A stretch of DNA of 64,000 bases from Nothophaeocryptopus gaeumannii (lineage: Eukaryota; Ascomycota; Dothideomycetes; Mycosphaerellales; Mycosphaerellaceae): contig JASISA010000041.1 of the NCBI GenBank assembly GCA_031771865.1, positions 248,001-312,000 on the forward strand, in the 5' to 3' direction. The notes below the pieces were generated by a model. That model had not been told where the DNA came from. It saw nothing but the letters and a program-made list of their open reading frames with translations, and ran no database searches. Below, piece by piece: positions 12,419 to 25,600 of the stretch (its first letter is position 1; the number at the start of each line of letters is the position of its first letter). A program made the translations under genes and the position numbers.

Positions 12419-12637
12419 AGTGAAAAGCTGTACAGTACAAATTGGTAGAGCGGTAACCCACAAGGTAAGGTGAGGTCTCAATGTCTCGATGTATCGAGGT
12501 CCGCGGGCTCCGCGGGAGTGACTGATGCCTCAGGCCATAGAAAATTAGTGGGTCCCTGGCGGACGAGACAACCACACCTTCCCTTTCTTCATCAACAACA
12601 ACGACGACATCCAACGCCGTGCTACCGAAAATCGATC
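12419..12637. promoter_or_regulatory. Shared divergent promoter region of MRPL31 and TRS20
   Basis: Only 219 bases separate the two start codons, so both promoters and 5' leaders must lie here. No TATA-like or other defined element was identified with confidence. Confidence 0.45.
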
Positions 12638-13213
12638 ATGTCATACTACTTCACCATCATCGGCACGCGCGATAATTCTCTCTTCGAACTGGACTTCGGC
12701 ACCTCGAAAGTGGGCGGCGATGGCATTGCCAGATTCCGGGAGGAGGCGAAGCATATGAATCAATTCATCGTACACGCCGCACTGGATCTGGTCGAAGAAT
12801 CGCAATGGGCCACGAAGGATCTGTATCTGAAGAAAGTGGACTCTTTTCAAAACAATCATATCCACTGCTTCCTTACTGGCGGCAACATCAAGTTCATGCT
12901 GCTCATGAACCCGGACCCAAGTGCCACGAGCTACTCGAATCACCAGACAAGTCCACCGAGCAGACCAAACACCGCAAGGCAAAGCACGCTGATCGCGAGC
13001 AATCCCACCAGCCAACAAACGGAAGATGCTGTGCGACAATTCATGACAGAGGTATGCTTTTGATCGTCATGCTCAACGAGTGATACTGACGAGAAGTAGG
13101 TTTACGAAGCTTGGATGAAATGCATCATGAACCCATTCTACAACGTCAATCAGTCGGTCACCAGTCCAGTCTTCCGAAACCGCGTAGCCACAGCCGCGAA
13201 GAAATATCTCTGA
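12638..13213 (+). CDS. TRS20: TRAPP subunit Trs20 (sedlin family)
   Basis: A core small subunit of the TRAPP tethering complexes in ER-Golgi and autophagic traffic. Exon 1 is 12638-13051 and exon 2 is 13100-13213 (175 residues). The 48-base intron has GTATGC, a TGATACTGAC branch region and AAGTAG. Sedlin features: N-terminal YYFTIIGTRDNSLFELDF, then HMNQFIVHAALDLVEESQW, LKKVDSFQNNHIHCFLTGGN, and a C-terminal MNPFYNVNQSVTSPVFRNRV. Relative to animal sedlin there is a low-complexity Ser/Pro/Thr insertion (about residues 96-130) between the last beta-strand and the final helices. This is common in fungi. Confidence 0.93.
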
Positions 13214-13361
13214 TCAGTCTACATTCCGGACCGCTTTCCAATGGTCCAGAGCTCTGGGTCCACCACGAATGCATGCTATCACATGTGGTACAGTCCATAC
13301 CTTGGACCGGTGCCTTTCTGGAGTCTTTCTGCAGTCTTAGTGAAACCTTCCCGATCTGCAA

Positions 13362-14190
13362 TCACACCGTCAACTTCCAATAGTGTGGCTTGGCGCCAAC
13401 CAGGACCCTGTCTATAATACGCAGAACAATATGATCTAGGACTGAACCCCGGTATACGCCCGACACGTGGTCTGTGGACAGCTCGAATGTTGACGATCGG
13501 TCGGAAGATCTTCTCCTCCTGGGTCGACCGCTACAGCTCAGTCGGTGAGCGCGGCCCGGAACGTGAACGCCGCCCACACATTGATCCTCGCGTCGACAGC
13601 TCGGCATGGCTATCAGGACGATTCCCTGCGCAGCTAGGAGCGAAGGGCTGGTAGTGAGTAGAGGATATACAAATTGCATGCGAAAATCAGTCGGGAGTCC
13701 GAGGCGCTGGTCGAGATCGGGTGACATGATGTTGAAGAAGTACTCGAAGGAGCTCTGCGCGTGTTGTCAGCGGTTCGAAGAACAATGTGAGGTGGGAGAG
13801 AGAGAGTAAAGTAGCCTACTAAGATGTCCGGGGCAGTCTGCTCCAGGCTGCGAAAGTGGACCTGTAACGGATCACTGGGGTCTTCAAGACAGGCCTCCTG
13901 GATGAGATTCTCGATCGTTGTGCTCCTTGCCACCGCTCGCTCTCTCTGCTCGCTGTCCAGCTTCTCCAGTCGTGAAAGACGCTCTCGTCTCTGATTCTCA
14001 AGAATTCTGCCGACGCTTGTTCGAGCGGGAGTCTCTAATAGTTTCGCTTTCTCCAGTAGCGACGGGTTCTCAAGGGCGTTTTGGAGCTGGGACTCGTTGC
14101 TGGGAGCCGACCGCGGAGGTGTACTGCGCTGCGAACGTAAGATTGCAGCGCACCTCCGTCTCTGGAGCGCAGAGTAGTCTGGTGTTTCCC
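13362..14190 (-). CDS. Hypothetical protein with charged helical region (5' end unresolved)
   Basis: The frame runs from about 14,190 downstream as a polar, helix-rich segment: SQLQNALENPSLLEKAKLL, then GRILENQRRERLSRLEKLD. It continues to ...TAPDIL at 13,820, splices over an intron (GTAGGC...GCTGAC...CGCAG) to SSFEYFFNIMSPDLDQRLG, and probably over a second intron (GTATATCC...TGCGCAG, near 13,665-13,621) to a basic C-terminus ending at 13,362. No in-frame ATG was found at the 5' side, so a first exon upstream is missing from this model. The Glu/Arg/Leu stretch could form a coiled coil. I do not recognise a domain. Quality of the C-terminal exon is doubtful. Confidence 0.4.
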
Positions 14191-14279
14191 CACCTGGCCT
14201 GCTTGAACTGCCACTGGAATTGGCACGCGTTAACGACGCTTGTGCATGTATTGTATTTCGATCTGGCCAGACTCATGCT

Positions 14280-16307
14280 CCGTGGTCGGGCTGTGGCTTA
14301 AGCGCAGAAGAAATAGCTCCGGGAGGATGAAATCGCACAGGCCTATTCCCGTATGATGGCCTGTGTGAAAACTCAAGATGTCCCAGTAGTCTGGGAGACT
14401 GCTATCCTCAGCCGAAACCATCAGGCATGCAGGCAGGCGGTCCGACACGGCGAGATCGCAGCGACATCCGAACGTACGGCATTTTGAAAAATCCCGGCAG
14501 CCAGGTGTGTGGACCGCACGATTCATGAATTTGTGAATGATCGTTCTGGGAATAGTAGCAAGAAGCATCAGTCAGATATCCGGCTCGGGGTAAAGGCTCA
14601 TCGCGGCTGTAGCTATATCCCTAATGGCCATGATACAATCTTTCTAGGCCACAACGTGGATGAAACGCTGCCTTACCGTCAAAAGCCGAGATGCCCTGAT
14701 TCCGATGCTTTAAGGCTGAGGACCACCTCTGTCAGTACGTGAAGCACCTTGAGTGATGGCACAACATGGTTCGACCGCGACGAGGCTTTGTCCACGGTGG
14801 GGCGCATTGGCCCTTCGCTGCTAATGATTGGAGAGATGGTGGAGCTCCATGGCTAGATCATAAAGCCGCATCATACGGCCCTCCTACCTGAGATAAAGGT
14901 CCAACTAGAGTCCAACACGTTCCGCGAGCTCGCAAGGCCTCAGAATCTCGAAAGGACTCATGCCAAGTTCAGTCGTAGTGTGGTCCCACGCTACGGATCC
15001 AGCAGGTAGAACATCGAATCAGACATGCAGGGGGGGCTGTTTTCAATGGCCGTAGATGCACCTGTGAAGGCTGTCCGGAGGCGAGACAGGCTCGGTATGT
15101 CTCTGGCGTCTCGGTGCTGTGCACCCTGTGAACTCTTTTGCGTCTTCTTTCGCCATTCTTGCCTTCCTTACATCCCCACATGCTGTATTGAGGGAGGTTT
15201 GAGGGCATGCATCGCTTTGGAGTTCGCGAGACATGCGTCACATGACTGCTCCAACGAACGCCTAAGGATCACATGCACTGGCCAGTTGGGGCTTTGGATT
15301 GGGTCTTTTGCTGTCCGGATTCGGGTGTCGTGCAGACTAGATCATCCTCAGAGCTGTCGCCGAGCCTGTTCGATTCAGTGTCTTGAACTCTTGATGGGAA
15401 GTGCTGACGGGCAAACTCCTTGTATATCGTTCAGCAAACGCGAGAAGGTATTAATTTCAGGTTTGATATTTCAGTCTTTTAACCAACCAGGGTTCCCAGG
15501 CGGAGCTCATCGGCAATCCTCGTGTGCTCGTATTCTTGTAAAATGCCTCAGACTACTCAAGGGAACCCACTTCTGGCCACGGTAGGCGAGCGGTCTTCCG
15601 TCGTGTGTCGAAATCGTACGCCATTTGACACAAATTTGTCAAGAGACGGTATTCTGCGGCGACTGCAGGATCTCTCAATAGTACAGTTTATAGCACCTCA
15701 CTCAGTCAGACCGCAGACCCCGATATTTCCCAGCCAATCAAATGTCCTACCTACTACTGATATCTTTCTGAAGTCTACGGTATGAATTAAATCTATTTCG
15801 TTTCAGAGACTGTTAATGTTATACCCCGCAAAGTCTGTACACACCCGGTCCAGGATCTCTCGGCGTAATGGCAGATCATTCAGATATTGATGGTCCCGGT
15901 TGCTAAAAGTCGTCCGTCGTATACTCGTATGCAACTCAACTAGGTTCCTTCGGCCGCCAGGCGTGGTAGACTTTCTTCTAGCGGTCTTGATATTGGGCGA
16001 TGCTATAGACAAGCATTTTGATCGTTGGAGGCAGTGACAGTGCCCAAGAGCGCCTGGGTATGCACACCCCACGGAAGTGGACGAACTTTTGCTGTGTCGA
16101 TGGGAGCCCGTCCAATCTGCTGGAGCCTTATCTTGAATCGCGTATACGTTGCAGGTATTTCGTTGAGCGAGGACCGCGATGTCGAAGTGATCGACTTGTG
16201 CAGGCAAGGACGGGAAGAGCTAGGACAAAATAGTACACTGCGTAGACGTCTTATACGCGCGCAATGTCTTACATTGATAAGCGTACGAAATTGCTCGTTG
16301 TAGATCA
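14280..16307. other. Long intergenic stretch, no gene supported
   Basis: The longest open frame (plus strand, 15,025-15,585, 186 codons) is Cys/Arg-rich with no organised pattern and looks like chance. A missing first exon of the hypothetical gene to the left could lie at the left edge. No transposon ends, tandem repeats or tRNA-like structures were recognised. Confidence 0.4.
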
Positions 16308-17413
16308 CTATGGGCTGCTGAACTTGTAGCTGTACTGTTCTTTAGCCTTCTTGCCCAGCTCCTTGAGCTCATCCTCCTTCTGCTTGAACTCTAGCTCATC
16401 TTGCAGTCTCTTCTTGTATTTTTCATTGGTGATAGACGGCTCGCTCGGGACAGCAACACCCTTTTGCACAGCGGGACGTGCATTGATTCTCTCCCACCAC
16501 TTGTAAAGGTTCGGGAATTGATCGAGATCGACGCCGGCGAAGTAAGCGACGTTCACCCAGCTGAAGTTGGCAATATCGGCGATGGAGTACTTATCGCCCA
16601 CGAGCCAGTCGCGGCCCTTGAGACGGATATCGAGAACGCCGTACAGACGTTCAGTCTCGCCGACGTAGCGCTGAGTTGGATACGGGATGCGCTCCTTTGC
16701 AAGGCGATAGAAGCTGTACAGAACAATCAGCGATGCTTTCGACGACGCAAATTTGACGAGAGCATGATGAACTAACTGATTCGCCTGTCCCTGCATAGGT
16801 CCCAGACCACCATGCTGCCACGCAACCCATTGCTCACACAGCGAAAGCTCCGGGTCACTGGTGAAAGAGAATTTGTGTTCGGGATCAAAGTGTCTAGTCA
16901 AATATGAGAGGATCGCGGCTCCCTCCATAATGCCCAGACCTCCATTGTCGTGGTCAATCATGACTGGGATACGCCCATTGGGACCTTTCTCTGTAAACCA
17001 TGGCTCTTTCTGGATGTTCTGTCCGATGTTGATTGATTGAAACACGTAGTCGGGTTTGCCATATGCGGCCTTCAGTTCTTCGAGGATGATGCTCGCTTTG
17101 TGACCTGGGCATGGATTGTAAGCAAGGAAGTTCCCAAGATAAGTCTTAGATCTCTTTCCCATCACGGAAGCCACTTACCGTTCGGAGTGCCAAACGTCAG
17201 CAGCTCCAGGCCACTTTTCGCAACCAATCCATTCGGCCTCTCCGCCATACTGTCGTTGTCCTGTCTCAGTCCAGCGGTAGTAGAGAAGCCCTTGATAGCA
17301 GTCGATGCTGTGTTTCTTGTGAGATGACTCGCAGTCTGCTGTGCTCTGAGGAGAGGAGTGCGGAACATGAAGACGAGGAGGAGCACCAGGACCAACCTAT
17401 ATATCGGCCTCAT
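16308..17413 (-). CDS. Glutathione S-transferase, Ure2/YfcG-like, three exons
   Basis: A cytosolic-type GST fold protein that conjugates glutathione to electrophiles or reduces disulphides. Exons: 17413-17179, 17104-16777, 16713-16308 (about 322 residues). Intron 1 is GTAAGT...CCCAG (phase 1), intron 2 is GTTAGT...TACAG (phase 2). Splicing yields the family sequences ELLTFGTPNGHKASIILEEL and GPMQGQANHFYRLAKERIPY. The thioredoxin-like half has NGRIPVMIDH and the helical half has RDWLVGDKYSIADIANF. The first 55 residues before MAERPNG are hydrophobic then Ser/Thr/Arg-rich, suggesting a membrane anchor or mitochondrial leader. Starting at that internal Met would give the usual cytosolic form, so dual products are possible. 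The C-terminus is Lys/Glu-rich. Confidence 0.9.
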
Positions 17414-17739
17414 GCATGTGCAAGAGCTATGTGAATTGCTACGCGGGCGGGGATGCTTGACAGCTCAATGGCAGAACAGTTGCGATGTCATTTCAAAGCA
17501 TCGGACCGGGTGCCGTGATGACGAATGTTGTCAGCCCCTTTTCTGGGGAAAACTGTGCAAATAGGTGGGGCGGAAATGGCTGACTAATCTCAGGCCACTA
17601 AGTGAATACCTTTCGCTTTCACATGCTGTCAACATCGTCCGTACAGCTGGTCATGCGTCCCAGCGCATTGACAAATGACCTTTACATATTTACATATCAA
17701 AAGGGTATCAGGAAGAAGCATAGGTCAAACAAAGGATCT

Positions 17740-18762
17740 TCAGACAGCAACCAACCCATGCTCCTCCTTCGGACTCTTCAACCTCCCTCTCAGCCATCGA
17801 CCCAACGAGCTCGACCCAGATCCTCTCTCCACCACTTCTGAACGCTTCGATGGAGTTCCAGCAAAAGCAACATGCTGACTACCCGCGGCTGACATTGGCG
17901 AAGGCGTCGTATCCCAAGAATCCAAACTGAACCTCGTCCCACCTATATTTACCTCACAAGGACTCATCGGCACCTCCAGCCTCATACCTCTGCCATCCTC
18001 TAACCTCCCCCCTCTCCCTCCTTCCACCCTTCTCTGCGCCCTTGCCCTTCCATCCATCTCATCAGGCTGTACAGCACATCCCCATCCCTTCAAAACCACA
18101 TCTCGTCCAGGACATTCCAAAACTCCTAACGCGACTTCTTCGTCGGACATGTAACTTCCATCTACAATCCCCATCCCCCCACTTCTCACGTTCATATGGT
18201 GTCGAAGAGCTAAACGCTCAAATCTCGCGTCCCAGATCATGCTCCGAAGCATGGGAACAAGACGGAGTGTGATTCGATCGGGGAGGTCGGAGTGCCAGAT
18301 ATTGTCTAGACGATTCTCCACCACCTCGCCCCTTCCTCTGGGCCTAGCGGTATCTCGTGGTCGAGGTTTCGAATCGAAGAGACTATCAATGACGAGGGTG
18401 AATCCCTTCAATTTCGGGAGTTGGCTCAAAATCCTCGGAATGTATTTCTGCATCGCCCGGACATGGTCCTCTTTGACCTCAAATCTCTTCGAACCCTTCC
18501 CTCCTCCCACCGGCCTCAACGAAATGAGGATCTGCAATTCCAGGTTCCGGATATTCTGGCTTAGCAGAACATGCAGATAATCGTGCAGATTCCTAGCCAG
18601 GCATTGCAAAGAAGAAGCGTGATGTCGGATCTGCAGCGTATTATTCTCAAAATACGTCTCGATACTCGCAGGTAGACAATCCGGTGGCGTGGCAGACAAG
18701 AGCTTCACCAGTCCGAGGCGTTTGATGAGATTCTCGGTGAAAGTGTCTTGGTCGTGAATCAT
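17740..18762 (-). CDS. Hypothetical protein, 340 residues, intronless
   Basis: Single open frame from ATG 18762. The N-terminal two thirds alternates hydrophobic and charged residues (RNLELQILISLRPVGGGKG, KLKGFTLVIDSLFD), the look of a small alpha/beta domain of the kind found in fungal F-box-associated or leucine-rich-repeat-like proteins. The C-terminal third is Gly/Arg-rich and then Ser/Pro-rich, probably disordered. No catalytic motif is visible. I do not recognise the family. The long uninterrupted frame and good local codon bias support a real gene. Confidence 0.6.
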   Translation of the reverse strand: MIHDQDTFTENLIKRLGLVKLLSATPPDCLPASIETYFENNTLQIRHHASSLQCLARNLHDYLHVLLSQNIRNLELQILISLRPVGGGKGSKRFEVKEDHVRAMQKYIPRILSQLPKLKGFTLVIDSLFDSKPRPRDTARPRGRGEVVENRLDNIWHSDLPDRITLRLVPMLRSMIWDARFERLALRHHMNVRSGGMGIVDGSYMSDEEVALGVLECPGRDVVLKGWGCAVQPDEMDGRARAQRRVEGGRGGRLEDGRGMRLEVPMSPCEVNIGGTRFSLDSWDTTPSPMSAAGSQHVAFAGTPSKRSEVVERGSGSSSLGRWLRGRLKSPKEEHGLVAV

Positions 18763-19622
18763 TTTGACCACCACTGACAACTTCTTTATCTCTCAAAAAG
18801 GCCGTTGAATTGACCGACTGACAGGAAGCGACAGGAAAGTGTCGCTAGCGTGAGTGAACAAGCCAGATGATCGAACCGCCTGGTGTTTCTTCAGCCTGCC
18901 TCCCTCACAAATAGATGAATAGCTTCTTTTGACACAAAAGACAGTCAGTCAGACAAGACAGAAAATGACAAGAAAGCCACCATCAGCGGGCAGGAACGAA
19001 ATAATGAAACCATTGCCCTATATGCCTCCCACTCGCCTACTCACAAATCCTTTCACCGCTACGCACCGCCATCACTGACATCACATGTTAACTTCTCATC
19101 AAAGCTTTCGAATTGCAATATCATTTGGAATTCGCATCCCTGCATTACAGGCTTTGACATCCATGCGAACGGCTCACGTGTAAGCCATTTTAAGTTGCAA
19201 CTTCGGCATTTCTTCAGGAAAGCTTCAATTACCGTCGAGCCAGGCCAGGCGGATGCCCGGATGGTGCGCTGCGGTGAGTGGGTGTCGGTGCTAGCTGGGT
19301 AAGATGGCGGTGCTAGATAGTGTTCATGTAACACGGGCAGGTGATGTCAATAGTTTCTGCCCAACACCATATATCCCAGGCGTTCGGTTTTCGCGCGAAT
19401 GACAGATAGCTAATTGTGTGATGGTATACCGAAGTCAAGTTGCAATTGTTCTTTTCCCAGCACAACACCGCGGATGCAAGAATAGAAAATCCGGCAGTCA
19501 CGTCTATCGTTCATGCTCAATGTACTCTTCCTTATACAAGAGATATCCTATAATCGCTACATCATCTCCCCAAACAACAGTGCTATCATCCAAAGCAACT
19601 TCGTTCACTCAGCTTCACCTCA
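18763..19622. other. Intergenic, no gene seen
   Basis: Lies upstream of the hypothetical gene and downstream of the BEACH gene. Only short chance frames. Confidence 0.4.
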
Positions 19623-22600
19623 TCACCTCCCCCGCCCATTAACCGCACTCCCACCCCGAACCACACATTCCCACCTCCAAACATTGCCCTCCTCATCACC
19701 CGTATAGACCTCCCTCGCACAAGGCAAGACAGCCGTGATCCCAGCAGGCGGAGGCCCCATCCCCACCCTTTCTGGATTCTGTTGCATCCTCTTCACCAAC
19801 AACAGAACCCATTCCCCATCACTCAGCGTCGTGAGTGTCCAGACGTTGACTAAACCATGCGCATGTCCTGTAAAGATGAGTTCTCGTTCGAGGTACTCGT
19901 TTCCCGCACCCTCGTAGAATGAACAACATAAGATCTCTTCATCGTCTCGTTCGCAGAGTTTTTGTTCGACGAGGAGACGGCCGTTCAAGGTGTATAGAAG
20001 GGCAGTATCGCCTCGACATAGCAATATGTGACCGGAAACGTTACTCATTCGCGCTGCTTGGATGGGTGGCCCTCCGGGTGGGAGGAGCACGCGGATGCAA
20101 TTATGGCGGTTTAAGCCCCATATCAGGACATGGCCGTCGGCGGAGACAGAGAGGAGGGTACTAAAGATGCGGCTCGCAGCGAGAACCGTGACCGCTGTGC
20201 GATGACCGAAGAGGTAAGTCAAAGGCGAGATTTCGATGATATCTCTTGACGCGGTGATCTTCCAGACGCCGATTGTACAATCTTGACCTCCTGTAACCAA
20301 AGTCTTGCTGTCGACGAATGTAGCAGTGGTGATGGGTCCGACGTGCGTGTTCTCATACAGCCCAAGAGAGCGCTTGCTGTGAGAGGAAGAGAACCGAAGG
20401 CTATGGTCTGCAAAGCCCCAACGCATGACGCGATTGCAGTCGGGCAGCACGTTCAGGTGACAGGGACCACTGGCCAATATCCTACCTGGGCCACTTGTGA
20501 AGTCCGATACCTTCTCACCAATGTTCATGTCCGGCTCTGGCAGACGGACAAGTGTCTCAGCCAAAGTGTCAAGCTTTGGTTCAGCTTGCCTGTCTGGCTC
20601 GCGATAAGCATGTTGCTTTTGAAACACTTGATGAGGCGTTTGTCCGAAGGAATGGATAATGCCAATTGTCGCCACTTGTTCCACGCGGTCATAAATCTTG
20701 TCCAGGTCCTTCGCACCTGCATAAGACAAGTGATTGAAGACGTTGGTGGCCTCAATTGCTGCTTCGCCACGCTGCTTGTACCCGAAGATCAAGTCAATCC
20801 ATTCTGGTAGGTGCTGGCTGACGTATGGGCTTTCGAGTGCGTCGCGATGTTTGGCGATGAATATTTGAGGATCGCCATGAGCCCATTTTGGCAACTTGAC
20901 ATCGCTCACAAGCTCACCTGTTACCTGCTTGGCGCCGAAGTCGTACTTGTTGATGTTAGTAAGAAATTCTGGCAGATAGAAGAACTCAGGCGTGAGCTCG
21001 CGAACATCACTCATGGTGTCCCGAGCAGCAGATGTCCAGGCCTTCTCGATGGAGTCGAATAGCCTGTCGGCGTGATCGAAAGAGCCTCCTTGCAGTAGCA
21101 GATATGACTGAACGAATGGCTGCAGGCGAATGAGGTATGAGCTCACGATCATCGCGGACGAGTAGTGAGTTCCGTAATGGAAGGCAGGTGCATTTTGGTC
21201 TCCCATCTCTGCGAATTGCTTGTATCGATCTTTGTATTCGGCTTCTCTGGCAGGTGTCTGACAGCCCATAGGTTTCGAGAAGTCTCTGAACGATTTCGGA
21301 TTGTCCAGATCAAGCTCGTCACTGGTGTAGTCGGCAAGCACCCATGGAAAGACGGGGTATTGAGTAAGGTCGTTGAAGGTTCTGCCAGCCATGGTGTTCA
21401 CAAGCATGAGGTATTGGAAGTTCGACATCTCGCCGCGCTGCCACTTCTTCGTAGCAGCATGTGTCGGGCCAGAATTGAACAGGCTTCCAAACTTGGAGCC
21501 AAGATTCTTTGGAGCTTCTTCGGGATTGCGCAAAGTGTCTAGTCGCCAGGCATCCTCGCTCGCTACTGCAGAGGTGCTGTGTACGTGCGGCGCTCGGTTG
21601 ATGATGGCGGTGTATAAGTCATCACGCACTTTTGACAACATGCAGGTGATGAGATAGCTGCGACCATCCGTGAAGAACACTTCAACTGCCACGTCGCGCA
21701 GCAAGAAGCGGCGCTTCGACACACTAAGTACCTCAAGCCAGGCCCAATGGCGGGTCTCTTGGTCGCCGATGCTGTGCTCGGTCCTCTGGCTGCCCACATC
21801 CTTCCCGGAGATCAGCTGCACATAAGGATCTCGCTCGTCTTCGGGCGCCTGTGCGACGCTCACGATCTCCCCGTCTGACCGCTGAAAGAAATTATCTTGC
21901 ATGTACAAGCACTTCTGACCAATTACAAGGAGGCCTTCGCAGGCTTCAAGTCCGATGATTCGAGAAATGTTGTAAAGCTGCTGTACTTGGTCGCGCGGCT
22001 GCAAGCTAGTCATCACTTTGCGGTTTTTGTCTTCGATTAGACCATCTTCGTCTTCTTTGGGGTCGTCCACCATTTCAAAGCCGCCTTCAAGCAGTTGAGA
22101 ATTTGAGATGGACGCACTTCTGGCTCGTGGCTCCAGAGTCTGCTCACTCGAGCCATCGGTAGCACCTGGTGGGACTGGTGCGCTTGGCGTTATTGGCAGT
22201 GGTGATGCGATGTTGTCCGACACTGAGTTGTTGGCGATGTGCGTGTTGAGGGCCAGTTTCGGGTTGGGCGATCTTTGAGATGGTTTTCGTTTGGGCTGAA
22301 AGGTATGCTTCTGTTCATTGGTGTCGGGAACTACGCGCATGCGCATGCGACACGCAGCTTCCGTGTCATCAAGTTGCCATCGTGCGATCGGCGCCGGATC
22401 GAGTCCACAGGGCTGGCGAATGAGTCTCTCGATCTTGGCGAACGCCGTCAGGAGTTGATTGACACTCTCGTGATGATCCTGCAGAGCTCGTTGCAACTTG
22501 ATACGCTCCTGTGCGTGGACATTGGCCCTCCAATGGCTTGTGGAGACCTCATATTGATGGACAAAATCGTCGGACGTGTTTTCTTCAGTCTGCCACTGCT

Positions 22601-25600
22601 TCAGCTTCTCTCGCCGCTTGTTGAGTCTATTCTTTGTCGTCTCTTCCGAGCTACGATTCTCGTTCTGTACAAAGTCGTCCCAAGGCTTGCTAAGCGATAG
22701 ATTGAAGACTGAGTCCAACGTCGAACGGTTGTTGTCAATCCAGGCCAAGAAGTCTTCGCCATCCATTGAAACAAGCTTCATAAAGCCTGTAGAAAGGTGT
22801 CGCTGCTCGGATCCCATCGTATTCGTGAGCATTGTAGCAGTCTCTGTGGGCTTCTGAACTAGAACGATGCGCCACAGGCGCGCAGCGGCCAGGCGAACCG
22901 ACTCTACGTTCGATACAAGCTTATGATAAAGCAAGTAGCATATCAATCGGGTGAACAGGCTCTCGTTGTTCTCTGGCGAAAAGAGAATGGTTTGCCAGTA
23001 GGTCATCTTGCTCAGAAAAAGCCCGACGTCTGTCTCACTGGCATCTTCGTTGAGCTCAGAAAGCCTCCACAGAATTGCTTTCAAGAAGACAACCCGAATC
23101 GACTTGATCGACTCGCTACATAGCCTGACTGACTTCAAGTTCGCAACTTCTGGCTGCTGTAGAAGCTCCAAAATCTCGCCAGTAAAGTCAAGAAGTGGTT
23201 GCGCACCATCAATAAACCAGCCTTCCGACACAGCTTCAGCCATATGCTGAGTGTAGCGGGCCAAGTTGGTCAACACTCTCGTTTCCGCCAGTAATGTCTG
23301 ACTCAGTCGAAGGTGGCTGCTAAGCTGTGATAGTGCGTGGACAAGGACATAAGACTCAAAATATGCCTGATGCTCCTTGAAACCTGGCGGTACCCTCAAG
23401 AAGAAGCCAATGCCGCTAAACTTGTCTTTGTAGCAGACTTGGTCGATGAAGAGAGTAATCGCAAGTTCCAGAAGACTTTCGACAAGGGTGTTTGTGACAT
23501 TGATCTTGATCGGTGCAGCGGCCTTCGGTGCCATTGGAGCGCTAAACTGCGCAGGCGGCGCACTAAGACGGTCGTTGACCAGGACGAAGGAAGAAATCCT
23601 CTTTGGGGCCTGTACCCGGTTCGCTGCCATCGGGGACGGGGTACGCTTGCCAGACTTGCCACTGTTCAAGTCCAGACTTCGCACCGACGGTGGTCTTTCA
23701 CCAACGGAGTTGGAGTGAGGGCGCATTATGACTTCTTCACCCTTGAAGGACAAAGCCTCGGATTGCAGCTCGGTATCTGCCGAAAGCCGGTCGGTCCCAG
23801 CCAAGAGCGGGAAGAGCACGAACAATATTTCCTGAAGATAGCGCGAGCTTACAGCGAAGTCTCTGAAGGCACTGCTGCGATCGTACAGTTCACCAAGAAA
23901 TTGGATGACATTTTTTAAAATCTTTGCTTCTGTGTCGACGACAGGTGCGTCATCGCGTGCGACTGTTCGCAGTCCCGCTTCAAGCATCGTGAATATGGTG
24001 GGCAGCATCTCTGGATTATGCACTGTGGTGGCATCGTCGACAGAAAGAATCTCCACCAGGTGGAAGGCCCCGAACTCCTGCGTGAGCCAGGATAGCGGAA
24101 AACTGCGGCCGAGGAAGATAGCAAGCACCAGCGTCCAGATGGCAGGTGATTTCCAGAATGGCTTGAGGCGATGTCTGAGAGTAATGAAGCCGCCGTTTCG
24201 GTCTATGAACGGAGCCTTGAACTCTGAGCCAAGCGAACTCATGGCCTGAGATATGATGGTCAGTGTGAGTTCAACCACGCGAACATCGGTCTCAGACAGG
24301 ACGTGAAGTAGCCATCGGTTCGGCACCGTTTTATTGAAACGCCGAATCGACGATGTCGAATTCTCGTCGTTCGTGATGCCAGCAAGAAGGCGCAGCACCA
24401 GAACAGCCAGCTCAAACCGAGAAAGGCCGGGTTTTGACGAGGCAGCTGTATATCCGCCAGGTGTAGACGGCCGTGATCCCGTAGTAGCTTTCCTTGACCA
24501 TGACCCAATCTTCTGACGCAAGCTGACAGTGCTTGCAAAGCTGCGCACAGTAGCTGTTGGCATTGCGCGCTCATCCTGTAGACCCCAGGCGACAAACATA
24601 GCCAAGTCCCGATACGCGTTCTGTCCGACATTGCTGTCAAGAAGAGCCTTGATCGATTGCATCATGAAGCCTGCAGCTTCTTCACTGACATCTTCACACT
24701 TTAATGCCTCGATCAATCGTTTCACGGTACGCATCCGTACAAGTCGCCTGGAGTTGAAGACGCCGTGGCGATTGCCCGTGACAAGACGAACAAACTGTGT
24801 GTAGTAGAGCCGCTGGGTGCCCAGATCGCATCTGCGCCATGTATCGAAATCAACCAGCAGGAACCGGTATGCCATAGGGTTGACGAGCATAGAATCACCA
24901 GGCGACTCCTTATTGTACCCAATCGATACCAATATGAGTTCGAGAAGATCGCGTGGGAGCGATTGTCGATCTTCAAGAGTCAGCATCGATGCCGGCTTGC
25001 GTGGAGAGGACTGGGAGTAGCCCGATTCAAATCCCAGCTTCTCTCTAATGATCATGCAAAGCATGCCATAGCCGTATCCTTTCTCCATTGCTTCACTGAC
25101 TCTCCAATTATCCATGACGCACTCAAAGAAAATCTGTACAGCCTGCAAGAACGCCGTCTTCGAGCTGGCTGCCTCCAAAGGCTGCATGAGCACCGCAAGA
25201 GAACCAGACAAGCACCATGTGGCATCGTCTAGCGGGCGAGGAAGCACGACTACAGGGTCGCCACTCAGTATTCCAGTACCATATGATCGTCCGAATGCTT
25301 CATTCAGTGAAGGAACGGCTGTGTTAACGGCTACTGCTCGAGCGTTCTGGCGAAGCTGATGATATCTCGGTAGGACCTTGTTGTCAAGCTCGAATTTGAG
25401 GCTATGATCTCGCGCTGCACGCGAATTGAAGTCAACGATCACGCCGGGGTCGATCGCCAGATACAAGCGCGACTCGGGCACCACTTCACTCCCTCGACCT
25501 TCGCTTGCAGTGACAATGTCAGACTTATCTGTCTTGTCGGGATGCAAAGTCTCGTTGTAGCGATTCAATTCCGAGGACGCACGATAGGTGAGAAGAGGTC

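Noticed and set aside
15025..15585. 186-codon plus-strand frame in the 14.3-16.3 kb gap
   Set aside because: Cys/Arg-rich chance-like sequence without family features or a good start context.
20283..20810. 175-codon plus-strand frame within the BEACH gene
   Set aside because: Antisense shadow of the WD40/BEACH coding exon.
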